A stretch of 37,652 bases of DNA from Sphingobacteriaceae bacterium (GCA_947479815.1 CANKAT010000024.1:1-37652), one strand, 5' to 3'. Positions 1-8,768 are shown, numbered from the stretch's first letter. Numbers and translations are program-made. Notes: a model not told the origin generated them from the letters alone.

Positions 1-78
1 ACTACCATTTGCTACATCCTGGAGGTAAGAAAGATCAAGATTAAAATCAGCGCTATTGTTTTTTAATTGCTCAGACAT
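1..78 (-). CDS. N-terminal fragment, possible Hpt-domain protein (partial)
   Basis: An ATG on the minus strand at 78 opens a frame that stays open to the window edge (26 codons). The peptide begins MSEQLKNNSADF and ends DLSYLQDVANGS. A short polar lead followed by a DLSYL...ANG segment resembles the start of small Bacteroidota histidine-phosphotransfer (Hpt) proteins, where a similar helix precedes the phosphorylated histidine helix. The histidine itself lies outside the window, so the family call rests on a short stretch. It follows folK on the same strand after 22 bases. It could be any small protein with a similar start. Confidence 0.45.
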   Translation of the reverse strand, partial: MSEQLKNNSADFNLDLSYLQDVANGS

Positions 79-100
79 AATAAACAGATCTAATTTTATT

Positions 101-583
101 CTAAGTTAACTTTTTCACAAACAAGTTATCTGTCAATTCATTCAACAGTTCAGTAATGCTTTTTTTTGAAATGGGATGAAGTAGATTCGGAGCAATTTCA
201 CTTAATGGCATCAAACTAAACCTCCTGACCGATAAATAAGGATGTGGAATTACAAGATCCGAAGTGTTTACAATTTGATCTTCGTACAAAAGAATATCAA
301 TATCAATTGTTCTAGAACCCCATTTTTCGATCCGTTGACGACCTAAAACATTTTCTATCTTCAAAATAGCTTTGAGAAGATCTGCAGGACTCAAGCTTGT
401 TTTTAATTCAATGACCTGGTTTATAAAATCGGGCTGATCAAGATTACCCCAGGAGGCTGTTTGATACAAAGATGATTTTGAACTGATCGTTCCAAGCTTG
501 AATTCAATTTCTAGAATTGCATCAGAAAGATATTTTCTGCAGTCGCCAAGATTACTGCCGAGCAAAATATAGGTTGTGTACAT
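101..583 (-). CDS. folK: 2-amino-4-hydroxy-6-hydroxymethyldihydropteridine pyrophosphokinase (HPPK)
   Basis: HPPK transfers pyrophosphate from ATP to 6-hydroxymethyl-dihydropterin, the step before dihydropteroate synthase in cytosolic folate synthesis. The 160-residue product has the family's usual length. It shows the N-terminal ILLGSNLGD strand and loop, the SSLYQTASWG pterin-side segment, and the RTIDIDILLY motif whose two aspartates bind the magnesium ions. The C-terminal VIPHPYLSVRRFSLMPL block is also typical. The frame extends upstream to a TTG at 616, but ATG at 583 puts the LGSNLGD motif at the normal distance from the N terminus. The gene diverges from sppA, with the two start codons 87 bases apart. 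thyA and folA, later steps in folate use, lie about 14 kb away. Confidence 0.95.
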   Translation of the reverse strand: MYTTYILLGSNLGDCRKYLSDAILEIEFKLGTISSKSSLYQTASWGNLDQPDFINQVIELKTSLSPADLLKAILKIENVLGRQRIEKWGSRTIDIDILLYEDQIVNTSDLVIPHPYLSVRRFSLMPLSEIAPNLLHPISKKSITELLNELTDNLFVKKLT

Positions 584-628
584 ATAATTTTTAAAGCTTG
601 TGTAACAAATTGCCAAAAACTAAATCTG

Positions 629-636
629 TATATTTG
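629..636 (+). promoter_or_regulatory. Candidate -7 box of sppA (TATATTTG)
   Basis: TATATTTG fits the Bacteroidota -7 consensus TAnnTTTG exactly, and a TTG lies at 610-612 as a possible -33 element, with a spacer of 16 bases. Transcription would start near 642. That leaves about 28 bases of leader before ATG 670 and argues against the upstream in-frame start at 598. No transcript data are available to confirm it. Confidence 0.5.
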
Positions 637-669
637 TTAGGTTGCATAGATAAAGTTTTTACCCCTTAT

Positions 670-2439
670 ATGAAAGAGTTTTTCAAATTTGTTTTTGCCT
701 CAATGTTAGGCTTCATTTTATCATTTTTTGCAGTTTTATTGCTGCTTATAGTTTTGGTAACAGCGATAGTAACAACAGCTGGAAATGATGGAGCATTAAG
801 CGTAGCTTCAAATAGTATACTGCATGTTAGTCTTGATTATCCGATCAAAGAAAGAACAGATAAAAACCCCTTTGCAGAACTCAGTTTCCTTGGTCTTGAA
901 AGCAAGAAAAAATTAGGATTAAACGAAATTCTTGAGGGTATTGAGGATGCAAAATCAGATGATCATATCAAAGGAATTTATCTTGATGCCTCTTCATTAG
1001 AATCTGGCATGGCAACGATGGAAGAAATCAGAAATGCATTGATTGACTTCAAGAAAAGTGGGAAATTCGTAATCGCATATAGCGAAGTATATTCGCAAGG
1101 TGCCTATTATCTGGCAACTGCTGCCGACAAAATATACCTTAATCCTGAAGGCATGATAGATTTTCGTGGGCTAAGCTCCGAAATTATGTTTTTTAAAGGA
1201 GCGCTAGACAAGCTAGATATTGAAGCACAGATCATTAAAGTTGGAACTTATAAAAGTGCTGTAGAACCATTTATTCTTGATAAAATGAGTGAGCCAAATA
1301 AGCTACAGGTTACTAGTTTCTTAGGTTCAATGTACGATCATTTCCTTTCAGAGATATCTAGAAGCAGGGAAATTCCAAAAAACACACTTTTTTCGATAGC
1401 CGATAGTGCTAAGATCAGAGCTCCAAAAGATGCTTTAACCTATAAAATGGTTGACGGACTTATGTACAAAGACGAGGTTCTTGATGAACTTAAAAAACTA
1501 ACTAAAATCGATAAAAAGAAAGAAATTGAATCAGTAAGCCTCGAAGAATATGCACCCGCAGAAGACAAAAAAGAAGAATCGTCACAAAACAGAATAGCCG
1601 TGATTTATGCTAATGGCGAAATAATGAGTGGTGAAGGTGATGATGAAACCATGGGTTCAGAAAGAATTTCTAGAGCAATAAGGAAAGCTCGTACGGATGA
1701 TAAAGTTAAGGCTATTGTACTTAGAGTAAATTCTCCAGGGGGAAGTGCTCTGGCATCTGATGTTATTTGGCGTGAAACTGTACTAGCAAAAAAATCAAAG
1801 CCCTTAATAGTATCAATGGGTGATCTTGCCGCTTCAGGAGGATATTATATCGCTTGTGCAGCGGATTCGATCTTTGCACAACCCAATACGATCACCGGGT
1901 CAATCGGTGTATTTGGTATCGTTCCGAATATGCAGAAATTCTTCAATAATAAGCTTGGGATAACTTTTGATGGCGTTCAAACAGGAAAATTTGCAGATCT
2001 TGGATCCGTGAGCAGACCATTAACAGATGCAGAGCGAATGATCCTTCAACTAGAAGTCAATAAAACCTATAATACCTTTACAAAAAAGGTAGCTGATGGA
2101 CGCAAAAAATCACAATCTTACATTGACAGCATTGGCCAGGGAAGAGTATGGAGTGGAACAGAAGCCTTAAAAAAGGGTCTTGTAGATCGACTAGGTAATA
2201 TTGATGATGCAATTGCATCTGCAGCAAAAAAAGCAAAAATTAAAGACTTTAAAATCGTTAATTATCCAGCACAGGTAGATCCAATCAAATCACTTTTTGA
2301 CAACTCTGCTGATAAAGTAAAAGCTTATTTTGTAAAAAGTGAATTAGGTGATAATTTTATTTATTACGAACAAATGAAATCAGCAATTAACCTCTCTGGA
2401 GTTCAGGCTCGGATACCTTATAACATTCAAATTAAATAA
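670..2439 (+). CDS. sppA: Signal peptide peptidase SppA, long (67K) type
   Basis: SppA is a membrane-anchored serine protease that degrades cleaved signal peptides using a Ser-Lys dyad. The 589-residue product has one N-terminal membrane segment (about residues 8-37) and two tandem S49 domains, as in the double-length bacterial form. The N-terminal domain carries the candidate general-base lysine K195 in VGTYKSAVEPF. The C-terminal domain carries the candidate nucleophile S389 in GDLAASGGYYIACAAD, followed by the TGSIGVFG segment. Both dyad residues are present, so the enzyme should be active. An upstream in-frame start at 598 exists, but it lies before the likely promoter and would put extra sequence ahead of the membrane anchor. 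An intrinsic terminator follows at 2472. Confidence 0.95.
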   Translation: MKEFFKFVFASMLGFILSFFAVLLLLIVLVTAIVTTAGNDGALSVASNSILHVSLDYPIKERTDKNPFAELSFLGLESKKKLGLNEILEGIEDAKSDDHIKGIYLDASSLESGMATMEEIRNALIDFKKSGKFVIAYSEVYSQGAYYLATAADKIYLNPEGMIDFRGLSSEIMFFKGALDKLDIEAQIIKVGTYKSAVEPFILDKMSEPNKLQVTSFLGSMYDHFLSEISRSREIPKNTLFSIADSAKIRAPKDALTYKMVDGLMYKDEVLDELKKLTKIDKKKEIESVSLEEYAPAEDKKEESSQNRIAVIYANGEIMSGEGDDETMGSERISRAIRKARTDDKVKAIVLRVNSPGGSALASDVIWRETVLAKKSKPLIVSMGDLAASGGYYIACAADSIFAQPNTITGSIGVFGIVPNMQKFFNNKLGITFDGVQTGKFADLGSVSRPLTDAERMILQLEVNKTYNTFTKKVADGRKKSQSYIDSIGQGRVWSGTEALKKGLVDRLGNIDDAIASAAKKAKIKDFKIVNYPAQVDPIKSLFDNSADKVKAYFVKSELGDNFIYYEQMKSAINLSGVQARIPYNIQIK

Positions 2440-2471
2440 TCATTCATATTTTTATTGCTAAAAAATCACGT

Positions 2472-2507
2472 ACCCTTCCCTTTTCAGGGAAGGGTTGTTT
2501 ATTTTTG
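2472..2507 (+). terminator. Intrinsic terminator after sppA
   Basis: A perfect 10-bp stem, ACCCTTCCCT at 2472-2481 and AGGGAAGGGT at 2486-2495, encloses a TTTC loop and is followed by the T-rich run TGTTTATTTTTG. It lies 32 bases after the sppA stop codon and ends only six bases before the polX start. The end of the T-run (2500-2507, TATTTTTG) also matches the -7 promoter consensus. Confidence 0.85.
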
Positions 2508-2512
2508 GATAT

Positions 2513-4201
2513 ATGGAAAACAAAATCATTGCAAGGACATTAAGATTGTTAAGCTCTTTATTGGAATTACACAATGAAAATCCATTTAAAGTAAAGTCTG
2601 TATCAAATGCAGCATTTAAAGTAGATAAGCTCCCCTATCCTATTTATACCAGAAGCCTAGCTGAAATGGAGCAAGTAGACGGACTTGGAAAAAGTATTGC
2701 CGGCAAAATAAATGAACTTATACAAACTAATTCCATTCAGGAACTAGCAGAACTGATTAAGCTAACTCCCCCTGGAATCATTGAAATGATGCAGATCAAA
2801 GGAATTGGGCCTAAAAAAATTCTAGTGATATGGAAAGATTTAGGAATTGATACAGTTGGAGAACTTTATTATGCCTGTAATGAAAATAGGCTGATAGAAG
2901 CTAAAGGTTTCGGACTAAAAACACAGGAGGAGATCAAACAAAAGATAGAATTCAATATGGCCAGCAATGGGCGATTTCTATTTGCAAAAATTGAAAATTT
3001 AGCAGAAGAACTCTTAAATCTGACTAAAAAGGAATTCAATACTGAACAAATCTATATTACAGGGCAATTCAGAAGAAAATGTGAGATCATCGATAGCCTA
3101 GACTTTCTAGTTATTGGCCAGGCAAGTGAAGAAATTAAGGAAAAGCTCATCCTTAATGGACTTGAAAATGCTGAATTAAATGGTCAGGAAATAAAATGCA
3201 GCACCGAATCAGGGCTTAGTATTCACTTCTCTTTTTGCCATTCAGAAGAATTAGGCAAAAAACTGATTATAAAAACAGGTAGCGAAGAACATGCTAATTC
3301 TATTTTTTCAATACTGGGAGAAACTGATCTAAAAAATAAGTCCGAAAAAGACATCTATGAACTTGCAGGCTTGTCCTTTGTTGAACCAGAATTACGTGAA
3401 GGAACTAATGAAATTGAACTAGCTAAATCAAATAAACTTCCTAAACTCATTGAATACGCAGATCTTAAAGGAAGTTTGCACAATCACAGTACCTGGAGTG
3501 ATGGAATTCACACGTTAGAAGAAATGGCATCCTATTGCAGAAATGAATTAAATCTGGAATACTTTGGAATTTGTGATCATTCAAAATCGGCATTCTATGC
3601 CAATGGACTTAGTGAGTTACGTGTAGCATCCCAGCATCGCGAAATTGATGAATTGAATATAAAATTGGCACCTTTCAAAATATTTAAGGGAATAGAATCA
3701 GATATACTTTACGACGGTTCACTTGATTACTCTGATGAAGTACTTTCAAGTTTTGATTTCGTAGTAGCTTCAGTTCATTCCATTTTAAATATGACTGAAG
3801 AGAAAGCTACAGAAAGGTTAATAAAAGCGATTGAAAACCCTTATACAACAATCCTTGGGCACCCAACTGGAAGATTGCTACTTAGCAGAAGCGGTTATCC
3901 AATTAACCATAAAAAGGTTATAGATGCCTGCGCAGCGAACAATGTTATTATAGAGATCAATGCCAATCCATTAAGGCTCGACCTGGATTGGCGCTGGCAC
4001 CAATATGCAATTTCAAATGGAGTACTTTTATCAATAAATCCGGATGCACATCGGGTTGAGGGGCATCTTGACATGAAATATGGTACCTTAATAGCCAGAA
4101 AAGGTGGAATAAGTAGATTAAACTGTCTTAATGCGATGAATCTTGAGCAAATTTGCAGAGTTTTTGAGCAACAAAAAACAAAGCTTCATCTTGAAAAATA
4201 A
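2513..4201 (+). CDS. polX: PolX-family protein: PHP phosphoesterase with degenerate polymerase site
   Basis: Bacterial PolX joins a family X DNA polymerase core to a C-terminal PHP domain that acts as a manganese-dependent 3'-5' exonuclease in repair. In this 562-residue protein the N-terminal helix-hairpin-helix region (MEQVDGLGKSIAGKI, MQIKGIGPKKI) and palm region are recognisable. The catalytic aspartates are changed: the DxD pair reads S195-L-D197 (D194 is just before it), and the third site (normally VDLR-like) reads I-H238-F-S. The PHP domain is intact, with HNHS from H323, ICDHS, the glutamate of GIESDI, SVHS, HPTGR and the final PDAH. I infer a nuclease with weak or no polymerase activity. 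ATG 2513 is chosen over an upstream in-frame start at 2495 that lies inside the terminator stem. It overlaps the next gene. Confidence 0.88.
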   Translation: MENKIIARTLRLLSSLLELHNENPFKVKSVSNAAFKVDKLPYPIYTRSLAEMEQVDGLGKSIAGKINELIQTNSIQELAELIKLTPPGIIEMMQIKGIGPKKILVIWKDLGIDTVGELYYACNENRLIEAKGFGLKTQEEIKQKIEFNMASNGRFLFAKIENLAEELLNLTKKEFNTEQIYITGQFRRKCEIIDSLDFLVIGQASEEIKEKLILNGLENAELNGQEIKCSTESGLSIHFSFCHSEELGKKLIIKTGSEEHANSIFSILGETDLKNKSEKDIYELAGLSFVEPELREGTNEIELAKSNKLPKLIEYADLKGSLHNHSTWSDGIHTLEEMASYCRNELNLEYFGICDHSKSAFYANGLSELRVASQHREIDELNIKLAPFKIFKGIESDILYDGSLDYSDEVLSSFDFVVASVHSILNMTEEKATERLIKAIENPYTTILGHPTGRLLLSRSGYPINHKKVIDACAANNVIIEINANPLRLDLDWRWHQYAISNGVLLSINPDAHRVEGHLDMKYGTLIARKGGISRLNCLNAMNLEQICRVFEQQKTKLHLEK

Positions 4202-5168
4202 GAATCTTAAAATACTAGTCATTCGCTTTAGCTCAATTGGGGATATTGTGCTTACAAGTCCTGTTGTGAGATGTCTGAAAGAACAAATTGAAGGTCTTGA
4301 ACTTCACTATCTAAGTAAAAAATCATTTGAAGCAGTTTTGTCAGGAAATCCACATATTGACAAACTTCATTTTTTTGAAAACTCACTTTCTGAATGCATA
4401 GCAGCGCTTAAAAAAGAAAAATTTGATCATGTAATTGATCTGCACCATAATTTAAGGACCTTACTAATCAAAACCAGCCTCGGGGTTAATTCAAGATCAT
4501 TTGATAAACTAAATTGGCAGAAATGGTTATTGGTTAATTTTAAAAAAAATATACTTCCTACAGAACATATTGTTGACAGGTATCTCCAGACCATAGAATT
4601 TCTTGGGGTTAAAAATGATGGAAAAGGTCTTGATTATTTTTTAACGAATGAATATGATCTAAAAAACATGCTACCTGAATCACATTTAAATTTTATATCT
4701 GTGGTAATTGGGGCTCAGCATGATACAAAACGATTGCCTGTTGATAGATTAATAGCCTTATGCAGTAAAATCGATCATCCTGTGGTATTGTTAGGTGGTA
4801 TGGAAGATGCAGAACGGGGCGAAAAAATTGCACTAAAAGCAGGTAAACATGTATTCAATGCATGCGGAAAATTCAAGCTTGACCAAAGTGCATTTCTGAT
4901 TAAAATGTCTGAAAAAGTTATTAGTCACGATACAGGGTTAATGCATATAGCAGCAGCGTTCAATAAGCAAATTTTATCCATTTGGGGCAACACTGTTCCT
5001 GAATTTGGAATGTATCCTTACAAAGTTGATCATTCATACATTTTTGAAGTTAAAGGGCTTAACTGCCGTCCATGTTCAAAAATTGGGCACGACACTTGTC
5101 CTAAAGGTCATTTTAACTGTATGAATAATATTAATTTGAACTTAGTGATTGATCAAGCAAATGGCTAA
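4191..5168 (+). CDS. Glycosyltransferase family 9 (heptosyltransferase-like)
   Basis: GT9 enzymes add sugars, classically ADP-heptose, to the lipopolysaccharide core on the inner face of the inner membrane. The product (325 residues from TTG 4191) opens with KILVIRFSSIGDIVLTSPVV, the family's N-terminal signature. It carries the donor-site segment SHDTGLMHIAAAF and the following ILSIWGNTVPEFG. A late cysteine pair occurs in NCRPCSKIG, with further cysteines in HDTCPKGHFNC. No ATG lies near the start: both possible starts, 4143 and 4191, are TTG. I prefer 4191 because it overlaps polX by only 11 bases and begins just before the conserved strand. The gene overlaps the phosphatase gene at its 3' end, so polX-GT9-phosphatase is probably one transcript. 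The sugar donor cannot be told from sequence. Confidence 0.87.
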   Translation: MKNKNLKILVIRFSSIGDIVLTSPVVRCLKEQIEGLELHYLSKKSFEAVLSGNPHIDKLHFFENSLSECIAALKKEKFDHVIDLHHNLRTLLIKTSLGVNSRSFDKLNWQKWLLVNFKKNILPTEHIVDRYLQTIEFLGVKNDGKGLDYFLTNEYDLKNMLPESHLNFISVVIGAQHDTKRLPVDRLIALCSKIDHPVVLLGGMEDAERGEKIALKAGKHVFNACGKFKLDQSAFLIKMSEKVISHDTGLMHIAAAFNKQILSIWGNTVPEFGMYPYKVDHSYIFEVKGLNCRPCSKIGHDTCPKGHFNCMNNINLNLVIDQANG

Positions 5169-5664
5169 AACGTTATTATTGATCAGGCATGCCAAATCAG
5201 ATTGGGGAGATTTAATGCTATCTGATTTTAAAAGGCCATTAAATCATAGAGGAGAAATAAATGCCCCTGAAATGGCTAAAAGGCTTGCCAAAAGAGAATT
5301 ATTTCCTGAGCAATTTATTAGTAGTCCTGCACTTCGTGCCATAACTACAGCAAAATACTTTGCAAAAGAACTCCATATAAATCCTGCAGATATCATACAA
5401 GAGAAAGAAATCTATGATGCTTTGACGGATTCCTTACTGAAAGTAGTAAATAACCTGGATGAAAGTTCCAATTTTACAGCCTTATTCGGTCATAATCCAG
5501 GAATAACAGACTTAGTGAATTATTTAAGTAATCAAGAAATACCTCATTTGCCTACATGCGGAATGGCACTCATTAAATTTCCATTTGATCAATGGAAAAT
5601 GTTAAGTAGTGGTACTGGAGAGCTGATATTTTTTGATTTTCCAAAAAACGATAGTTTTATATAA
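5161..5664 (+). CDS. SixA-like histidine phosphatase
   Basis: This 167-residue histidine-phosphatase-superfamily protein opens with LLLIRHAKSDWGD, which contains the RHxK form of the phosphohistidine motif found in SixA-type enzymes. SixA removes phosphate from phosphohistidine on signalling or phosphotransferase proteins. FISSPALRAITTAKYFA supplies the second conserved arginine, and GHNPGI supplies the second catalytic histidine. ATG 5161 overlaps the end of the glycosyltransferase gene by eight bases, which suggests translational coupling and decides this start over 5149. The gene meets dprA head-on with a seven-base gap and no visible terminator. The substrate is unknown. Confidence 0.88.
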   Translation: MAKTLLLIRHAKSDWGDLMLSDFKRPLNHRGEINAPEMAKRLAKRELFPEQFISSPALRAITTAKYFAKELHINPADIIQEKEIYDALTDSLLKVVNNLDESSNFTALFGHNPGITDLVNYLSNQEIPHLPTCGMALIKFPFDQWKMLSSGTGELIFFDFPKNDSFI

Positions 5665-5671
5665 ACTTGTA

Positions 5672-6766
5672 CTATACCAATTTATAGACCTTTCCTGGCA
5701 AGGAAATAATATTTCCTTTCATTTCCATTCCAAGAATAGTAACTGCTAGCCTGCTCTGTTGCAATCCGGTTAGGAATGACAATTCATCAACAGCTACACT
5801 CCCTTTCAAAGAAAGAACATTGGCAATAATCTGTTCATCTACTGTTAAATTGAGTGGCAAACTTAATTGGGGTTTAGCTGACACTTCAATATCTCTATTC
5901 CATCCCATAATATATTCAATATCTTCAACCTTGGTGATTAGATTGGCGCGATGTGTTTTAATGAGATAGTTACATCCCTGACTAAATTCATCATTAATCC
6001 TTCCGGGGAATGCAAAAACATCTCTATTGTATGAATTTGCAAGCTCTGCAGTAATCAAAGCGCCTCCTTTAATACTTGCTTCAACCACGATGGTAACATC
6101 AGATAAGCCTGCAATTATTCGATTCCGCTTTGGAAAATTCTGAGTAATTGGGATTGTGCCCGACATAAATTCAGTAAGAAGACCGCCGCAATCCAGCATT
6201 TTTTCAGCCATAGTTCGATGCTGCGCTGGATAAATACGATCAAGCCCATGGGCAAGCACTCCAATGGATGGGATATCTAATTTTAAAGACTCCTTATGGG
6301 CAGCACCATCAATACCATAGGCTAGCCCACTTACGATTAGCGGATCATAAACCTGAAGGTTTGCAATCAAATTTTTACATATTTCTCTTCCATAATCGGT
6401 GGCATTTCTTGTTCCAACCACACTAATTATTTTAGATTTATTTAAATCAGCATTACCCTTAAAATATAGCATTACTGGAGCATCAGTGCAATTTCTGAGT
6501 CGCTTGGGATAATCAGTATCTGTCAAAAACAAAGGTTTGATCTTGTATTTATCGATGAATTTAAGTTCAGCCTCTGCAAACTTAAATACTTCATGATTCA
6601 GGAGCAGTTCCAAAGTCTTAGGCCCAATACCCGGCACTTTGCCGAGATGCTGGCTTTTGGCTTTAAACACTTCTTCTTCATTTCCGAAATAGCTAAGCAG
6701 ATTACGGGCAAGAACTGAACCAATACCTGGAAGGCAAGAAAGGGCAATTTGATGAAATAAAGACAT
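5672..6766 (-). CDS. dprA: DNA-processing protein DprA
   Basis: DprA binds incoming single-stranded DNA in the cytosol and loads RecA during natural transformation. The 364-residue protein has an N-terminal helix-hairpin-helix region (CLPGIGSVLARNL, KVPGIGPKTLELL), then the Rossmann-like core. The core shows VVGTRNATDYGREI, SGLAYGIDGAAH, FPKRNRIIAGLSD, EASIKGGALITAELA and FAFPGRINDEFSQGCNYLI. A short C-terminal winged-helix-like tail (about residues 300-364) follows, as is usual. It is the likely downstream partner of rsmG (88-base gap) on the minus strand. No other competence gene is in the window, so its presence alone does not show that the organism is transformable. Confidence 0.96.
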   Translation of the reverse strand: MSLFHQIALSCLPGIGSVLARNLLSYFGNEEEVFKAKSQHLGKVPGIGPKTLELLLNHEVFKFAEAELKFIDKYKIKPLFLTDTDYPKRLRNCTDAPVMLYFKGNADLNKSKIISVVGTRNATDYGREICKNLIANLQVYDPLIVSGLAYGIDGAAHKESLKLDIPSIGVLAHGLDRIYPAQHRTMAEKMLDCGGLLTEFMSGTIPITQNFPKRNRIIAGLSDVTIVVEASIKGGALITAELANSYNRDVFAFPGRINDEFSQGCNYLIKTHRANLITKVEDIEYIMGWNRDIEVSAKPQLSLPLNLTVDEQIIANVLSLKGSVAVDELSFLTGLQQSRLAVTILGMEMKGNIISLPGKVYKLV

Positions 6767-6854
6767 CCTTAATGTTTTTTGTTAAAATTAAACTCAGAAA
6801 TTTAAAAACTAACAGCATTGGGGTTGCCGTATTTCAGTAAAAATCTACTGAATA

Positions 6855-7505
6855 TTATTGTGGGATATATACCACATATTTTGTGTCAAAATAATCTTCT
6901 TTAAAATAATTGGGAAGCGGGATCAATTCTGCGTTTAATCCTGATTCCTTTATTTCCTGGTCAAGATCACCTCCTTTAAGATATAAAATACCGTTTTGAA
7001 GCGTATTCATTGATTTTTTTTCAAATTTACCCCTTACCCAGGGGTAAAAATCAGCTAATTTGGTAACTGCTCTTGAAACAACAAAATTAAACTTTTCATC
7101 AATTTGCTCAGCTCTTGCATGAGTTGATCTTACATTTTTTAAACCTAAAGCTAATGTAACCTCCTGAACAACTTTTATTTTCTTTCCAATAGAATCAACC
7201 AAATGAAAATGAGTGTCAGGAAACATAATTGCAAGAGGAATTCCTGGAAATCCTCCACCGGTACCTACATCCAAAATTTTTTCGTTGGGCAAAAATGAAA
7301 TAACTTTAGCAATAGTCAGTGAATGCAGAATATGATGCAAATAAAGCATATCAATATCTTTCCTTGAAATGAGGTTTATTCTCGCATTCCAAAAACGATA
7401 CTGCTCATCAAGGGCTTCAAATTGATCCTTTTGAGTCTGACTTAAGTCAGGAAAATATTGATATATTAGTTCAGAAGTCAATCCAAGATTTTTTTCTATT
7501 TCCAT
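6855..7505 (-). CDS. rsmG: 16S rRNA (guanine-527-N7)-methyltransferase RsmG
   Basis: RsmG methylates G527 of 16S rRNA using S-adenosylmethionine; loss gives low-level streptomycin resistance in several bacteria. The 216-residue product matches family length. NARINLISRKD and the following LYLHHILHSL form the typical N-terminal block. ILDVGTGGGFPGIPLAIMFP is the SAM-binding loop, HLVDSIGKKIKVVQEV the second strand, and FVVSRAVTKLADF the region near the substrate guanine. Its start overlaps the end of the upstream family 2 glycosyltransferase by ten bases, so the two are cotranscribed. A small hairpin (6833-6852) sits just beyond the stop codon but lacks a T-run. Confidence 0.96.
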   Translation of the reverse strand: MEIEKNLGLTSELIYQYFPDLSQTQKDQFEALDEQYRFWNARINLISRKDIDMLYLHHILHSLTIAKVISFLPNEKILDVGTGGGFPGIPLAIMFPDTHFHLVDSIGKKIKVVQEVTLALGLKNVRSTHARAEQIDEKFNFVVSRAVTKLADFYPWVRGKFEKKSMNTLQNGILYLKGGDLDQEIKESGLNAELIPLPNYFKEDYFDTKYVVYIPQ

Positions 7506-8611
7506 TCCACTTTCTTCCTAAAAATGGATATAAAGCTTAAAAGCATGATATAAATGTAGTAAATGAAATCAAATACAGGAAAGTACCAAACAAGATCTAT
7601 GTAGTTTAATTTCTTTAATACTGGAATATAGACCAGAATTTGTACCAGCATTCGTAAAAAAAATGCAGCAGCAATTAACCACCATTGGCCTTTTAAGACC
7701 ATTAAGGTAATCAATAAAGCATAAAATAAAATCCCAGATAATACCTGGATAGTGAGCATTCTTTTATGCTGGTTTTTATAGGCTTTACCTGCACTCTGGT
7801 GTCGAAATTTCTGCGAAAAAAACCCAAAAATAGAATTTTTAGGCTCCGACCAAACCTGAGCATCGGGATGTATCTCAATCCTAGTATTTAAGCGGTTGGC
7901 ATTCTGATTCACAAAGAGATCATCATCACCTGATAAAATATGCATGTGTGAAGCAAATCCCTTACCACTAAAAAATAAAGACTTCTTATAGGCCAGATTA
8001 CGCCCCACACCCATATATGGAACGCCTTTCAGTGCGTAAGAGAGATAATTTAATGCCGTTAAAAATGTTTCGAATCTAATAAATTTGTTAAGGAATCCTC
8101 CTTTTAACTCATATGGAGAATATCCAAGTACAATCTCAGTATTTCCGCTAAAGTTGCTTTGCATATGCCTGAGCCATTGGTTTGATGCAGGTTTGCAATC
8201 AGCATCCGTAAAAACCAAATTTTCATTTTTTGCAGCCTTGATACCTAAAGTTACTGCAAACTTTTTACCGTGCTTAAAACGTGGGTGCTCAAGTATAGTA
8301 ACCACTTTCAAGTTTTTATATTCCACAGACAGATCTTGCAAAAACCAATCTGAACCATCAATAGAGCAATCATTAACAACAATGACTTCAAAATCAGAAT
8401 AATCCTGGGTAAGAATAGGGACTAAATTTTTTTTCAGATTATCTAGTTCATTTCTTGCGCAAATGATCACGGATAGCGGTAATTTTAACTGTGTATCTGG
8501 TTCAATACCCCTAAAAGAAGCTAATTTTCGATGAATTACAATAACATAAAAAAGTTGAAGTAATAAACAGATCTGTAAGGAAATTACAATAGAAATATAA
8601 AAATAATCCAC
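7496..8611 (-). CDS. Membrane glycosyltransferase, family 2
   Basis: This 371-residue protein has an N-terminal membrane segment (about residues 4-26), a GT-A type catalytic domain and C-terminal membrane segments (about residues 285-362). It shows SVIICARNELDNL at the nucleotide-binding strand, VVNDCSIDGS, the metal-binding TDADCKP (DxD-like) and GDDDLFV, then QKFRHQSAGK, which stands where QxxRW-type motifs lie in processive enzymes. It probably moves a sugar onto a lipid or polysaccharide at the inner membrane; donor and acceptor are unknown. The start is GTG at 8611, with no ATG nearby that keeps the membrane anchor. It is transcribed away from tgt and overlaps rsmG. Confidence 0.87.
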   Translation of the reverse strand: MDYFYISIVISLQICLLLQLFYVIVIHRKLASFRGIEPDTQLKLPLSVIICARNELDNLKKNLVPILTQDYSDFEVIVVNDCSIDGSDWFLQDLSVEYKNLKVVTILEHPRFKHGKKFAVTLGIKAAKNENLVFTDADCKPASNQWLRHMQSNFSGNTEIVLGYSPYELKGGFLNKFIRFETFLTALNYLSYALKGVPYMGVGRNLAYKKSLFFSGKGFASHMHILSGDDDLFVNQNANRLNTRIEIHPDAQVWSEPKNSIFGFFSQKFRHQSAGKAYKNQHKRMLTIQVLSGILFYALLITLMVLKGQWWLIAAAFFLRMLVQILVYIPVLKKLNYIDLVWYFPVFDFIYYIYIMLLSFISIFRKKVEWK

Positions 8612-8740
8612 GCGATAAATTAAACTTTTGAATGCACGTAAATTTCTAATTTTTAAACTAACAATTAGTATTGTTTTTGAAATAAACTAAAATAAATTCT
8701 TGATAATTTACAGTCCCCACAGCAGCAGTTTATATTTTGC

Positions 8741-8748
8741 TATTTTTG
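8741..8748 (+). promoter_or_regulatory. Candidate -7 box of the tgt operon (TATTTTTG)
   Basis: TATTTTTG is an exact TAnnTTTG match 20 bases before the tgt start codon, so transcription would begin near 8755. I see no convincing TTG at the -33 position. It sits in the divergent gap between the family 2 glycosyltransferase and tgt. Confidence 0.5.
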
Positions 8749-8768
8749 CCCTAATTATTAATTTTTGA

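Noticed and set aside
598-669. 24-residue N-terminal extension of SppA
   Set aside because: The extension lies upstream of or across the likely promoter and would place polar sequence before the membrane anchor.
6833-6852. Terminator after rsmG
   Set aside because: TTCAGTA and TACTGAA form a seven-base hairpin just past the rsmG stop, but no T-run follows on the minus strand, and dprA lies immediately downstream on the same strand.
8035-8080. tRNA-like TTCGAATC word
   Set aside because: It lies inside the glycosyltransferase gene and has no cloverleaf partner sequences around it.
8085-8402. 105-codon plus-strand frame within the family 2 glycosyltransferase gene
   Set aside because: It is antisense to a well-conserved glycosyltransferase and shows no family resemblance.
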